Shown here in pieces: positions 8,433 to 16,006 of a DNA stretch of 64,000 nucleotides. Origin of the DNA: Nocardia wallacei (GTDB taxonomy: Bacteria > Actinomycetota > Actinomycetes > Mycobacteriales > Mycobacteriaceae); assembly GCF_029868745.1 (NCBI RefSeq), contig NZ_JARWOP010000377.1, forward strand, positions 1 through 64,000, in the 5' to 3' direction. Numbering within the stretch: the first letter of the stretch is position 1; the number at the start of each line of letters is the position of its first letter. The notes below the pieces were generated by a model. It was not told the origin of the DNA. It did not search any database and saw nothing but the letters and a program-made list of their open reading frames with translations. Both the position numbers and the translations under genes were made by a program.

Positions 8433-10178
8433 CTAAGCCGACGCGGCGACGCGCCAATGCCGCGCCTTGGTCTGCGCGGACCACATGGCGCTGTAGCGGC
8501 CGTCGAGTGCCAGCAGTTCGTCGTGGGTGCCTCTCTCGGTCACGCCGCCGTCCTCGAGCACCAGGATCTGGTCCGCCGCCACCACGGTGGAGAGCCGGTG
8601 CGCGATCACGATCACCGTCTTCTCCGCGACCAGCGCGTCGATGGCGTCCTGGACGTAGACCTCGCTCTCGGTGTCGAGTGCGGCGGTCGGTTCGTCCAGC
8701 AGGACGATCGGCGCGTTCTTCAGGATGGCGCGGGCGATCGAAATGCGCTGGCGCTCACCGCCGGACAGCGCCCCGCCGATCTCGCCGACCCGGGTGTCGT
8801 AGCCGTGCGGCAGCCGTTCGACGAAGGTGCGGACATTGGCCGCGCGGGCCGCGGCCTCGATCTCGGCCTGGGTCGCCTCGGGCGCGGCGATCGCGATATT
8901 CGCGCGGATGGTGTCGTCGAACAGGTACACGTCCTGGAAGACCACCGCGATATGCCGGTAGATCTCCACCGGGTCGACCTGCCGCAGGTCCAGGCCGCCG
9001 ATGCGGACACTGCCGCCGTCCGGGTCGGCGTAGCGGGTGAGCATCCTGGTCACCGTCGTCTTGCCCGATCCCGACGGGCCCACCAATGCCGTGAGCGAGC
9101 GCGCCGGAGCGGTGAACGACACGCCGCGCAGGACCGCGGAGCCCTCGGAATAGCCGAAACGCACGTCGTCGAACTCGATGTCGTAGCGGGTGATTCGGGC
9201 CGACGAGTCGCCCACCGGCAGCGCCGGAGTGTCCAGTACCTCGCCGACACGTTCCAGCGCCGCGTCCGTGATCTCGAAGATCGCCGACAGATTGGACATG
9301 GTCGACATCGGTTCGGCGAATCGCACCGCCGCGGCCACCACCGCGATCAGCATCGCCGCGGACATCCGTAGATCGAGCACCAGTGCCGCGCCGAGCGCCA
9401 CCATCCCCACCAGACACAACTGCACGACGCTGGACGCCAGCAGACCCGGCCAGGTCAGCCGCTTCTGCATGGCGGACATGGCCTCGTTCTGCTCTTCGAG
9501 GGTCTCGACCAGCCGCTGCGACGAACTGCCGATCTGCCCGGTCGCGCGCAGCACCGGCAGACCCTGGACGTATTCGACCACCCGGTTCGCGGCCGCGGCG
9601 TCGGCGGCGTCGAGCCGGCGCGACCCCGCGCCCGAGATCTGCTGGATGCGCCGGACGAACAACACCGCGAACGGAATCGACACGGCCAGAACAACACCCA
9701 GGCGCCAGTCGACACAGGCGATGACCACCCCGATGACCGCCGGGACCGTCACCATCTGAATGAACAACAGCGCCATCGAGGACGAGCCCATCGTCGCGTT
9801 GGCGACGTTGCCGCCGATCACCGTGGTGAGGTCGCCCGCGGCGCGGCGCTCGAGCTCGGCCTGCGGCATGGTCCGCAGTTTCTCGCCCAGCCGCAGGCGC
9901 GCGCCGGCGAGCACATCGGCCCACCGGCCGAACTCGAATCGCAGTTGCCCGTAGTGGAATACGGCCTGAATCACATAGCAGGCCACCAGGACACCGAACC
10001 AGGTCCACGCGGCCGTGGTGTTCACTTCCGGCCGGCTCAGCTCGTACAGCAGCGGAATCAGCGTGGCGTAGGCCGCGGCCTGGGTGACCGAACCGAGAAA
10101 CGCCCACCACAGCGTGCGGCGGAATTCGTCCCGATAATCCCCGGCGGCGAGCAGCATCAGCCGCAGGATTCTTCTCAT
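8433..10178 (-). CDS. ABC half-transporter, IrtB/YbtQ-like
   Basis: From the ATG at 10178 the product has 581 residues: an N-terminal exporter-fold membrane domain with six predicted helices, then an ATPase domain. The latter has Walker A GPSGSGKTT, signature LSGGERQR, Walker B VLLDEPTAALD and the H-loop AHRLS. The start overlaps the upstream ABC gene stop as ATGA, so translation is coupled and the products probably form a heterodimer. Although exporter-shaped, IrtAB of mycobacteria and YbtPQ of Yersinia are established importers of metal-loaded siderophores. The convergent salicylate metallophore operon supports uptake. Export remains possible. An upstream in-frame start at 10220 is less likely because it would enlarge the overlap. 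Confidence 0.88.
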   Translation of the reverse strand: MRRILRLMLLAAGDYRDEFRRTLWWAFLGSVTQAAAYATLIPLLYELSRPEVNTTAAWTWFGVLVACYVIQAVFHYGQLRFEFGRWADVLAGARLRLGEKLRTMPQAELERRAAGDLTTVIGGNVANATMGSSSMALLFIQMVTVPAVIGVVIACVDWRLGVVLAVSIPFAVLFVRRIQQISGAGSRRLDAADAAAANRVVEYVQGLPVLRATGQIGSSSQRLVETLEEQNEAMSAMQKRLTWPGLLASSVVQLCLVGMVALGAALVLDLRMSAAMLIAVVAAAVRFAEPMSTMSNLSAIFEITDAALERVGEVLDTPALPVGDSSARITRYDIEFDDVRFGYSEGSAVLRGVSFTAPARSLTALVGPSGSGKTTVTRMLTRYADPDGGSVRIGGLDLRQVDPVEIYRHIAVVFQDVYLFDDTIRANIAIAAPEATQAEIEAAARAANVRTFVERLPHGYDTRVGEIGGALSGGERQRISIARAILKNAPIVLLDEPTAALDTESEVYVQDAIDALVAEKTVIVIAHRLSTVVAADQILVLEDGGVTERGTHDELLALDGRYSAMWSAQTKARHWRVAASA

Positions 10179-12013
10179 CGGTTCGTGGCCTCCTTGTTCT
10201 TGCCGCTGCCCAGACCCCATCCACGGGCGCGCTGGTGGTGCTCCCAGAGTCGGGCGTAGCGGCCGCCGGACGCGAGTAGTTCGGTGTGCGTGCCGGATTC
10301 GGATACCCGGCCGGATTCGAGGACCACGATCTGGTCGGCGTCGACGATCGTGGACAGGCGGTGCGCGACCACGAGCACGGTGCGGCCGCGGGTCAGCGCG
10401 GCGATCGCGTCCTGGATGGCCGCCTCGTTCTCCGGATCGGCGAAAGAGGTTGCCTCGTCGAGGATCACGATCGGGGCGTCGGCCAGCAGTGCGCGGGCGA
10501 TGGTGATGCGCTGGCGCTGTCCGCCGGACAACCGGGCGCCGCGCTCACCCACCGGCGTGGCGTAGCCCTGCGGCAGTTCCGAGACGATGAAATCGTGCGC
10601 CTGGGCGGCCCGCGCCGCGGCCTCGACCTCGGCGTCGGTGGCCGACGGGCGGGCGAGGCGGATGTTCTCCGCGATGGTGTCCGACAGCAGGAACGGATCC
10701 TGGAAGACCAGCGCGACGTGCCGGAGCAGATCCTCCGACGCAATCCGGCGGACATCGATCCCGCCGACGAGCACTTGGCCCTCGTCCACATCCCAGAACC
10801 GCGGAATCAGCCGTGCGACAGTCGATTTGCCCGAGCCCGACGGCCCGACCAGCGCGCACACGGTACCGGTGGGCACCGTCAGATCCACTCCGTCCAGCGC
10901 GACCCGGTCGGTGCCCGCGTAACCGAAACGGACGGAACGGAACTCGATCGACCCGTCGGCCGGGGACTGCGGCTGGTCGGGTTCCGGCAAGGGAGCGATG
11001 TCGAGGAGTTCGACGATGCGCGCGGCGCCGGCCTTGGACTGGTTGACCAGATTGGACAGATTCATCAGCGGCACCACCGATTCCACCGGCAGCGTCCCGA
11101 TGAGGATCGCCGCCAGCAGCTGTGCCGGTGACATCGACCCCGCCGAGGTCAGCCAGGCGCCCACCACGAGCACGATCAGAATCGTGGGCAGCGGCGCCAC
11201 CGTCAGGTTGGCGAAGATCATCGCGCTGCGATTGTTGTTCTGCCAGGCGGTGGTTGCCACGTTGAAGTTCCGGACCCGGTCCACGAAGCGCCGGAACGAC
11301 ACCGTGCCGTCGTCGAAGGTCCGCACCACCGGCATGCCCTGCACGAATTCGACCACCGCCGCGTTGATGGCCTCGTTGGCCTCGTCGTAGCGCCGCCGGG
11401 TCTCGGCGTAGTCCCGCAGTGTCAGCTGCATCCCGATGAACACCACGGGCAGGAACAACAGGACCGCCAGCAGCAATCGCCAATCCACGAAACCCAGTGC
11501 CAGCAGCGCCGCGACAGGCTGGGCCACCGTGAAACCGGCCAGCGGCACCGCGTCGGCCACCGCCATGTGCAGGCCGCGAACATCGTCCTGCACAACCTTC
11601 TTCACCGCACCCGAACCCAGGCGCTGCGCCTCGCCCAGCGGAACCCGGCCCAGATGCGCTGCGAGATCGGTCCGCAAGCGCTGCTCGAGGTCGAACGAGG
11701 CGAGGTGTGAGAGCAGGAAAGACCAGGCGCGCAAGGCGAATCGGACCAGGAACCCGACCGTGGCGAGCACCAGTAGAGCCACCACCGTGGAGGTATCGGC
11801 GTCGGCGGCGAACAGTTCCCGCAGCGCCAGCGCGATACCCACGAAACCGATCACCCCGGCGACCGCGCCCAGCGCGGCCGTCGCCAGCGCCGCGCCGAGC
11901 CGCCCGCGCACCGGCTCGGTCACCCGGAACAGGGCACTACCGGGCTTCGTCGCCCCCTCCTCGACTTCCGGCACTGCCTCGTCCACCTGGAGCGCCGCCC
12001 CGGCTCCACCCAT
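10175..12013 (-). CDS. ABC half-transporter, IrtA/YbtP-like (no SIP domain)
   Basis: The product has 612 residues: an extended cytoplasmic N-terminus of about 40, a six-helix membrane domain, and an ATPase with GPSGSGKST, LSGGQRQR and ILDEATSFADPENE. The FADPENE variant after Walker B is characteristic of YbtP/IrtA-type importers. Mycobacterial IrtA carries an extra N-terminal siderophore-interacting flavin reductase domain; that domain is absent here, so metal release must occur otherwise or, for zinc, may need no reduction. It is first in a two-gene operon with the coupled gene at 8433-10178. A dyad operator lies 28 bases upstream of the start. Partner, substrate and direction are inferred from family and neighbourhood. 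Confidence 0.88.
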   Translation of the reverse strand: MGGAGAALQVDEAVPEVEEGATKPGSALFRVTEPVRGRLGAALATAALGAVAGVIGFVGIALALRELFAADADTSTVVALLVLATVGFLVRFALRAWSFLLSHLASFDLEQRLRTDLAAHLGRVPLGEAQRLGSGAVKKVVQDDVRGLHMAVADAVPLAGFTVAQPVAALLALGFVDWRLLLAVLLFLPVVFIGMQLTLRDYAETRRRYDEANEAINAAVVEFVQGMPVVRTFDDGTVSFRRFVDRVRNFNVATTAWQNNNRSAMIFANLTVAPLPTILIVLVVGAWLTSAGSMSPAQLLAAILIGTLPVESVVPLMNLSNLVNQSKAGAARIVELLDIAPLPEPDQPQSPADGSIEFRSVRFGYAGTDRVALDGVDLTVPTGTVCALVGPSGSGKSTVARLIPRFWDVDEGQVLVGGIDVRRIASEDLLRHVALVFQDPFLLSDTIAENIRLARPSATDAEVEAAARAAQAHDFIVSELPQGYATPVGERGARLSGGQRQRITIARALLADAPIVILDEATSFADPENEAAIQDAIAALTRGRTVLVVAHRLSTIVDADQIVVLESGRVSESGTHTELLASGGRYARLWEHHQRARGWGLGSGKNKEATNR

Positions 12014-12040
12014 AATCCCGGCTCCTGTCCGTCACGTCAT

Positions 12041-12080
12041 CGACAGCGACAATCGTCTCCGAAAACGATTGTCATTGTCG
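12041..12080. promoter_or_regulatory. 40-bp dyad operator upstream of the ABC transporter operon, Zur/Fur-like
   Basis: Bases 12048-12056 (GACAATCGT) and 12065-12073 (ACGATTGTC) form a perfect 9-bp inverted repeat. The symmetry extends to 16-bp arms (12041-12056 and 12065-12080) with two mismatches. Inside it, CGAAAACGATTGTCA at 12060-12074 matches 12 of 15 positions of TGAAAATGATTTTCA. Over 17 positions beginning AAACGAT it matches the NRPS promoter box at 13. The dyad sits just upstream of the transporter start at 12013, where a repressor would block transcription. It could hold two adjacent dimers. Confidence 0.65.
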
Positions 12081-12227
12081 AATGCGCGAACAGTAACACA
12101 ACCCGGCCTCTCACGGGACCCCTTCGAAAGCGGGTGGCGGACAATCGAACCGCCGACCTCGCGCAGAGCTGCGGGCACCGGGCGCGTGGCGCCGCAACAA
12201 CTGCGCGTGGCCGGATCCGGTCGCTGG

Positions 12228-12644
12228 TCAGACCCGGCGCATGGTGGCGTCGTAGGCGGCCTCGGCCATGTCCGGGCGGTCCGGGTCGGGCACCCAGGAG
12301 CCGGTGATCGTGGCGCGGTCGGGACTGATGGTGCCGGTGTAGGTCATGCCGAGACCGGCATGGACGAGGGTGTCGCCGTCTCGGCTCCACCGGTAGTCCA
12401 GCGGGGCGCCGGATCCCGAATACACGTGCGCGCCGAAACCCGAGCCGCTTTCGTCGGGCCAGATCAGCTCGAGGCTCTGAATCTCCGTGTCGCCGATCCG
12501 CATACTGCCGCTGAGGTGCAGGAGGCCGCCGCCCAGAATCGGGGTAGCGGTGAGTTCTCCGCTGATGTCGTCATGATCGGCCTTCTTGGTGCGCCCGGTG
12601 AGCTTCCAGGAGCCGACCAGTACATCGAGAGCGTCGATAGTCAT
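12228..12644 (-). CDS. small lipocalin-like/DUF1579-type protein
   Basis: The product has 138 residues from an ATG preceded by GAGGAAG. It begins with LDVLVGSWKLTG and contains alternating beta-strand-like segments (LLHLSGSMRIGDTEIQ, FGAHVYSGSG, LTYTGTISPD-like). These suggest the beta-barrel DUF1579/lipocalin-like group used by actinobacteria as small ligand-binding or stress proteins. No signal peptide or cysteine pair is visible, so it is probably cytoplasmic. A longer reading frame extends upstream to 12830, but its composition is not protein-like and the internal start has the good ribosome site. It is monocistronic, divergent from the PucR regulator. Its function is not known. Confidence 0.7.
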   Translation of the reverse strand: MTIDALDVLVGSWKLTGRTKKADHDDISGELTATPILGGGLLHLSGSMRIGDTEIQSLELIWPDESGSGFGAHVYSGSGAPLDYRWSRDGDTLVHAGLGMTYTGTISPDRATITGSWVPDPDRPDMAEAAYDATMRRV

Positions 12645-12903
12645 GTTCTTCCTCGTTCGAATAGGTCGTCGGGCCTTCGTGGCCCCTCTCATCCTTAGGT
12701 CGAACGGGAACATCGGAGATCGACACGCACTGGCGCTCGAGCGCGGTGGAACCGCCTGCATCACGAAGATCTCACGCCGAATTGTGCACTGTGCACCAAA
12801 CCGCTCGCCGATTGTGGCTCCCGGACCCATTCCCGTGCCTTGTGCCCCTAGTTAACCTCGGATGCGCTGACCACCGAACGTCGACGAGGGGTTGTGTCCG
12901 AAG

Positions 12904-14181
12904 ATGACCGTGCCCGCGCTACCGCCATCCGAGGTGGCCGCCCTCGTCCTCGAGATCGGGGCGGGGCTGCGCGCACGCGATGTGGAGATCGCCGAAACGA
13001 TGACCCGGCGGATAACCCACGAGATCACCCACACCCGAGGCGATCCGCGCCTGGCGGCCCTGCGCGCCGCCAGTATCCACGCCAACGTGGTGACCATGAT
13101 CGAGATCCTGGCCAACGATATCCCGGTCGGCCACCTGCAACCGCCGATGGCGGCGGTCGAATACGCCCGGCGCGTGGCGCAGCGCGGGATTCCGTCCAAT
13201 TTCCTGGTGCGCTCGTACCATATGGGCCAGAACGTCATGATGCGCATTTGCTACGGCGAGATCGGGCAGCGAAATCTGCCGCCGGCGCTGGGCTTGGCCG
13301 TGGTCGAACGGCTCACCGAGATCGTCTACTCGTACGCCGACTGGATCATCCTGTCCGTCTTGGAAACCTATGAAGCCGAGCGCGCCCGATCGGTGAACGC
13401 CCGCGGCACCGTGCACGCCGCCACCGTGCACCCGCTGCTGTCCGCCACACCGCCGGATCCGATCGGGTTCGAGATCGAGACCGGTTACACGCTCGAACGG
13501 ACCCATCTGGCGGCGATCCTGTGGTGCACCGACGGCGATGAGGCCGACGCGCCGGAGCTGCTGGATTCCGGCGCCCGGGCGCTGGCAGCCGCCCTGAATA
13601 CCGACGGACCGCCACTCGTGACGGCCATCGATCGGCGCACGGTGTGGGCATGGTTCCCCCACGCGCCCCAGACCGCGGTCGACCCCCGCGAGCTGCGCTC
13701 GGCCGCCGACCTGCCGCAGGGCGCGCGACTGGCGATCGGGTTGCCCGGCCGCGGCCTCGAGGGATTCCGTCGCTCGCATCAGCAGGCCGCGGCCGCCTAC
13801 TTCGTCGCCACCGTGCCGGGCACTCCGGCCGACCATCGGGCGATCGGATTCGCCGATCCCGGCGTGGCCGTGGTCTCGCTGCTGGCCAAGGATCTGGACT
13901 CCACGCGCGCATGGGTACGCGAGGTGCTGGGCGCGCTCGCCGACGACACCGATCAGGCCGCGACCCTGCGCGACACCCTGAACACCTTCTACGAGATCGG
14001 CGAAAGCCACGTGCACACGGCGCAGCGAATGACCCTGCACCGCAACACCGTCAAATACCGCATCACCAAGGCCCTCGCCGCCATCCGGGCCGACGGAACC
14101 GCACCCGAGAAGCTGGATATCGCACTGGCCCTGCGGATCTGCCACTTCCTCGGCACCAACGTCCTCAGACCGCCTTCCTGA
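12904..14181 (+). CDS. PucR/CdaR-family transcriptional regulator
   Basis: The product has about 425 residues. The N-terminal half is a helical sensor region (RsbRD/PucR-N type, around residues 10-170) containing FLVRSYHMGQNVMM. The middle is a GGDEF-like degenerate PucR domain. The C-terminal PucR helix-turn-helix is clear: TLNTFYEIGESHVHTAQRMT followed by LHRNTVKYRI. This is a one-component regulator architecture that is common and multiplied in Nocardia. A TTG at 12892 is an alternative start, four codons upstream; GAGGGG lies 13 bases before the ATG. The gene is alone and its targets are unknown. The adjacent desaturase on the same strand, 246 bases downstream, is the nearest candidate. 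Confidence 0.85.
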   Translation: MTVPALPPSEVAALVLEIGAGLRARDVEIAETMTRRITHEITHTRGDPRLAALRAASIHANVVTMIEILANDIPVGHLQPPMAAVEYARRVAQRGIPSNFLVRSYHMGQNVMMRICYGEIGQRNLPPALGLAVVERLTEIVYSYADWIILSVLETYEAERARSVNARGTVHAATVHPLLSATPPDPIGFEIETGYTLERTHLAAILWCTDGDEADAPELLDSGARALAAALNTDGPPLVTAIDRRTVWAWFPHAPQTAVDPRELRSAADLPQGARLAIGLPGRGLEGFRRSHQQAAAAYFVATVPGTPADHRAIGFADPGVAVVSLLAKDLDSTRAWVREVLGALADDTDQAATLRDTLNTFYEIGESHVHTAQRMTLHRNTVKYRITKALAAIRADGTAPEKLDIALALRICHFLGTNVLRPPS

Positions 14182-14427
14182 CCGAAAACCATTTCTCCTT
14201 CGAAGAATTCGGTGGGCACCACCTGTCATTTCCCGGCCGCGTGTGCACGGCTCACATACCGGTGCGCGTCCTTTGTTCTCGATGCACAATACCGGGCGGG
14301 CGACAAGGAAATCCTCCCATTGCTGGAGAATCGACGAGACGCCGCTAAATTCTGACGGTCGATCCCCGTGCCGGACACAGTGGTCCGCACGTCGACGGAT
14401 GCTTCCGATCAGATGCATAGGAATTGT

Positions 14428-15669
14428 GTGGCTATCACCGATATCAAGGAATTCGCTCACCTCACCGAAAACGATGTGGCGGCGTTCGGCGCCGAACTCG
14501 ACCGCATCCGGCGAGATATCGAGCAGTCGCTCGGGGAACGTGACGCGGACTACATTCGGCGGGCGATCCGCGTCCACCGCGGCCTCGAGGCGACGGCGCG
14601 AATGCTGTTGCTGGCCGGACGATATCGGGTGCCGCGCCTGGCGGGGACCGGGCTACTGGCCGCGGCCAAGATCATCGAGATGATGGAACTCGGCCACAAC
14701 ATCAGTCACGGTCAATGGGATTGGATGAACGATCCGGAAATTCATTCCACGACCTGGGAGTGGGATTTCGCCGGCCCCTCGAGGCACTGGCAGCGCGCGC
14801 ACAACCATGTGCATCACACCTACACGAACGTCTACGGGATGGATGCGGACCTCGGCTTCGTGGTGCTGCGGATGACCCGCGACGAACCGTGGCGCCCGAT
14901 CCATCTGATACAGCCGGTGGCGAGTGTGGTTGTCGCGGCCGGCTTCGAATGGGCCATCGCCGTGCACGACTGGGCGCTCGAGCGGCGTCATACCGGTGTC
15001 TCTCGCCGCGCGTTGCGGTCGCGGCCGAATATCGAGTTCGCGCACAAGATCGGCCGCCAGCTGGGCAAGGATCTACTGCTGTTTCCGATGTTGAGTGGCC
15101 GCGGTTTCCGGCACACGCTCGCGGCGAACGCGACGGCGCTGCTGCTGCGGAATCTGTGGTCCTATCTGGTCATCATGTGCGGGCATTTTCCCGATGGCGC
15201 AGAGAAATTCACGGTCGCGCAACTGGAGAACGAATCCCGGGGCGAATGGTATCTGCGGCAGGTGCTGGGAAGCGCGAACTTCACCGCCGGACCGGCACTG
15301 GCGTTCATGACCGGCAACCTCTGCTACCAGATCGAGCACCACCTGTTTCCGGACCTCCCCAGCAACCGCTATCCGGAAATCGCCGAACGGGTTCGCGCGC
15401 TGTGCCACGCCTACGACCTCCCCTACACCACCGGCTCGCTGCCCGCCCAGTTCTGGCAGACCGCCCGCACCGTCTGCACACTCGCACTGCCCGACCGACT
15501 GCTCCGCGACACGAGCGATGACGCGAGAGAAACAAGATCCGAGCGGAAATTCCAGCGCCCGCCGCTCCCCCCGGCCGACTCGGCCACCGGTGTGCGACGC
15601 GGCCTGCGCACCGCCCTCGCGACCGCCGACGCACACCGACGCCGATGGCGGCTCGCCGGGAAACGCTGA
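14428..15669 (+). CDS. desA3: DesA3-like membrane acyl desaturase
   Basis: The product has 413 residues from GTG at 14428, giving the start MAITDIKEFAHLT, which matches mycobacterial DesA3-type N-termini; AGGA lies upstream. Three histidine boxes of membrane di-iron desaturases are present: HNISHGQW, HNHVHH and the C-terminal QIEHH. Hydrophobic segments lie between them (LIQPVASVVVAAGFEWAIA; ALLLRNLWSYLVIM). DesA3 converts stearoyl-CoA to oleoyl-CoA with an oxidoreductase partner; none is encoded nearby. The C-terminus has about 60 polar, arginine-rich residues beyond the conserved core. It could instead act on another acyl chain. The 246 bases upstream (14182-14427) contain no convincing gene and presumably carry its promoter. 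Confidence 0.9.
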   Translation: MAITDIKEFAHLTENDVAAFGAELDRIRRDIEQSLGERDADYIRRAIRVHRGLEATARMLLLAGRYRVPRLAGTGLLAAAKIIEMMELGHNISHGQWDWMNDPEIHSTTWEWDFAGPSRHWQRAHNHVHHTYTNVYGMDADLGFVVLRMTRDEPWRPIHLIQPVASVVVAAGFEWAIAVHDWALERRHTGVSRRALRSRPNIEFAHKIGRQLGKDLLLFPMLSGRGFRHTLAANATALLLRNLWSYLVIMCGHFPDGAEKFTVAQLENESRGEWYLRQVLGSANFTAGPALAFMTGNLCYQIEHHLFPDLPSNRYPEIAERVRALCHAYDLPYTTGSLPAQFWQTARTVCTLALPDRLLRDTSDDARETRSERKFQRPPLPPADSATGVRRGLRTALATADAHRRRWRLAGKR

Positions 15670-15733
15670 AGCGAAAGACAACAACGGTGCAGCAACAGAT
15701 TTCGGTTGACGTAACAGCTGAAGAGGCGTCGGA

Positions 15734-16006
15734 CTACCCGTCGTCGGCACGCGGACGGTCCAGCCCAGCTTCGTGGAAGAGGCGGGACACGGTGTCAGGA
15801 TCGATCCGGCGCTCCGGCTGCTCGTCTTCCTCGACCCGGTTCTCCGAGGCCACGGGGAACATTTCGTCGTAGCCCGGGTCGCCGGGACGGAACTGCTCAT
15901 AGCCGTCGAAATGCCCGCCGTCGCTGGTCCGACCGCGCACTGGTCGCAATATCGTCACACCGTCGGTGGCGAGAATCGGCAAACCGGGGTCATCTGGTGA
16001 ATACAC
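15734..16006 (-). CDS. small acidic protein overlapping the FHA toxin gene, possible immunity protein
   Basis: The product has 90 residues from GTG at 16006, overlapping the end of the large upstream gene by 17 bases in another frame. The sequence is acidic, rich in Asp, Gly and Pro, with ATDGVTILRPVRGRT and PGYDEMFPVASENR. I do not recognise the family. The position directly after a toxin-like gene and the overlapping, probably coupled start are what is expected of a cognate immunity or accessory protein. There is no membrane segment or signal peptide. An earlier in-frame ATG at 16084 would give a longer overlap and a less natural N-terminus. The role is inference only. Confidence 0.6.
   Translation of the reverse strand: MYSPDDPGLPILATDGVTILRPVRGRTSDGGHFDGYEQFRPGDPGYDEMFPVASENRVEEDEQPERRIDPDTVSRLFHEAGLDRPRADDG

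Noticed and set aside
12120..12180. tRNA-like segment GGCGGTTCGATTGTCCGCC (T-arm look-alike)
   Set aside because: The loop is the wrong size and no acceptor, D or anticodon arms can be folded around it.
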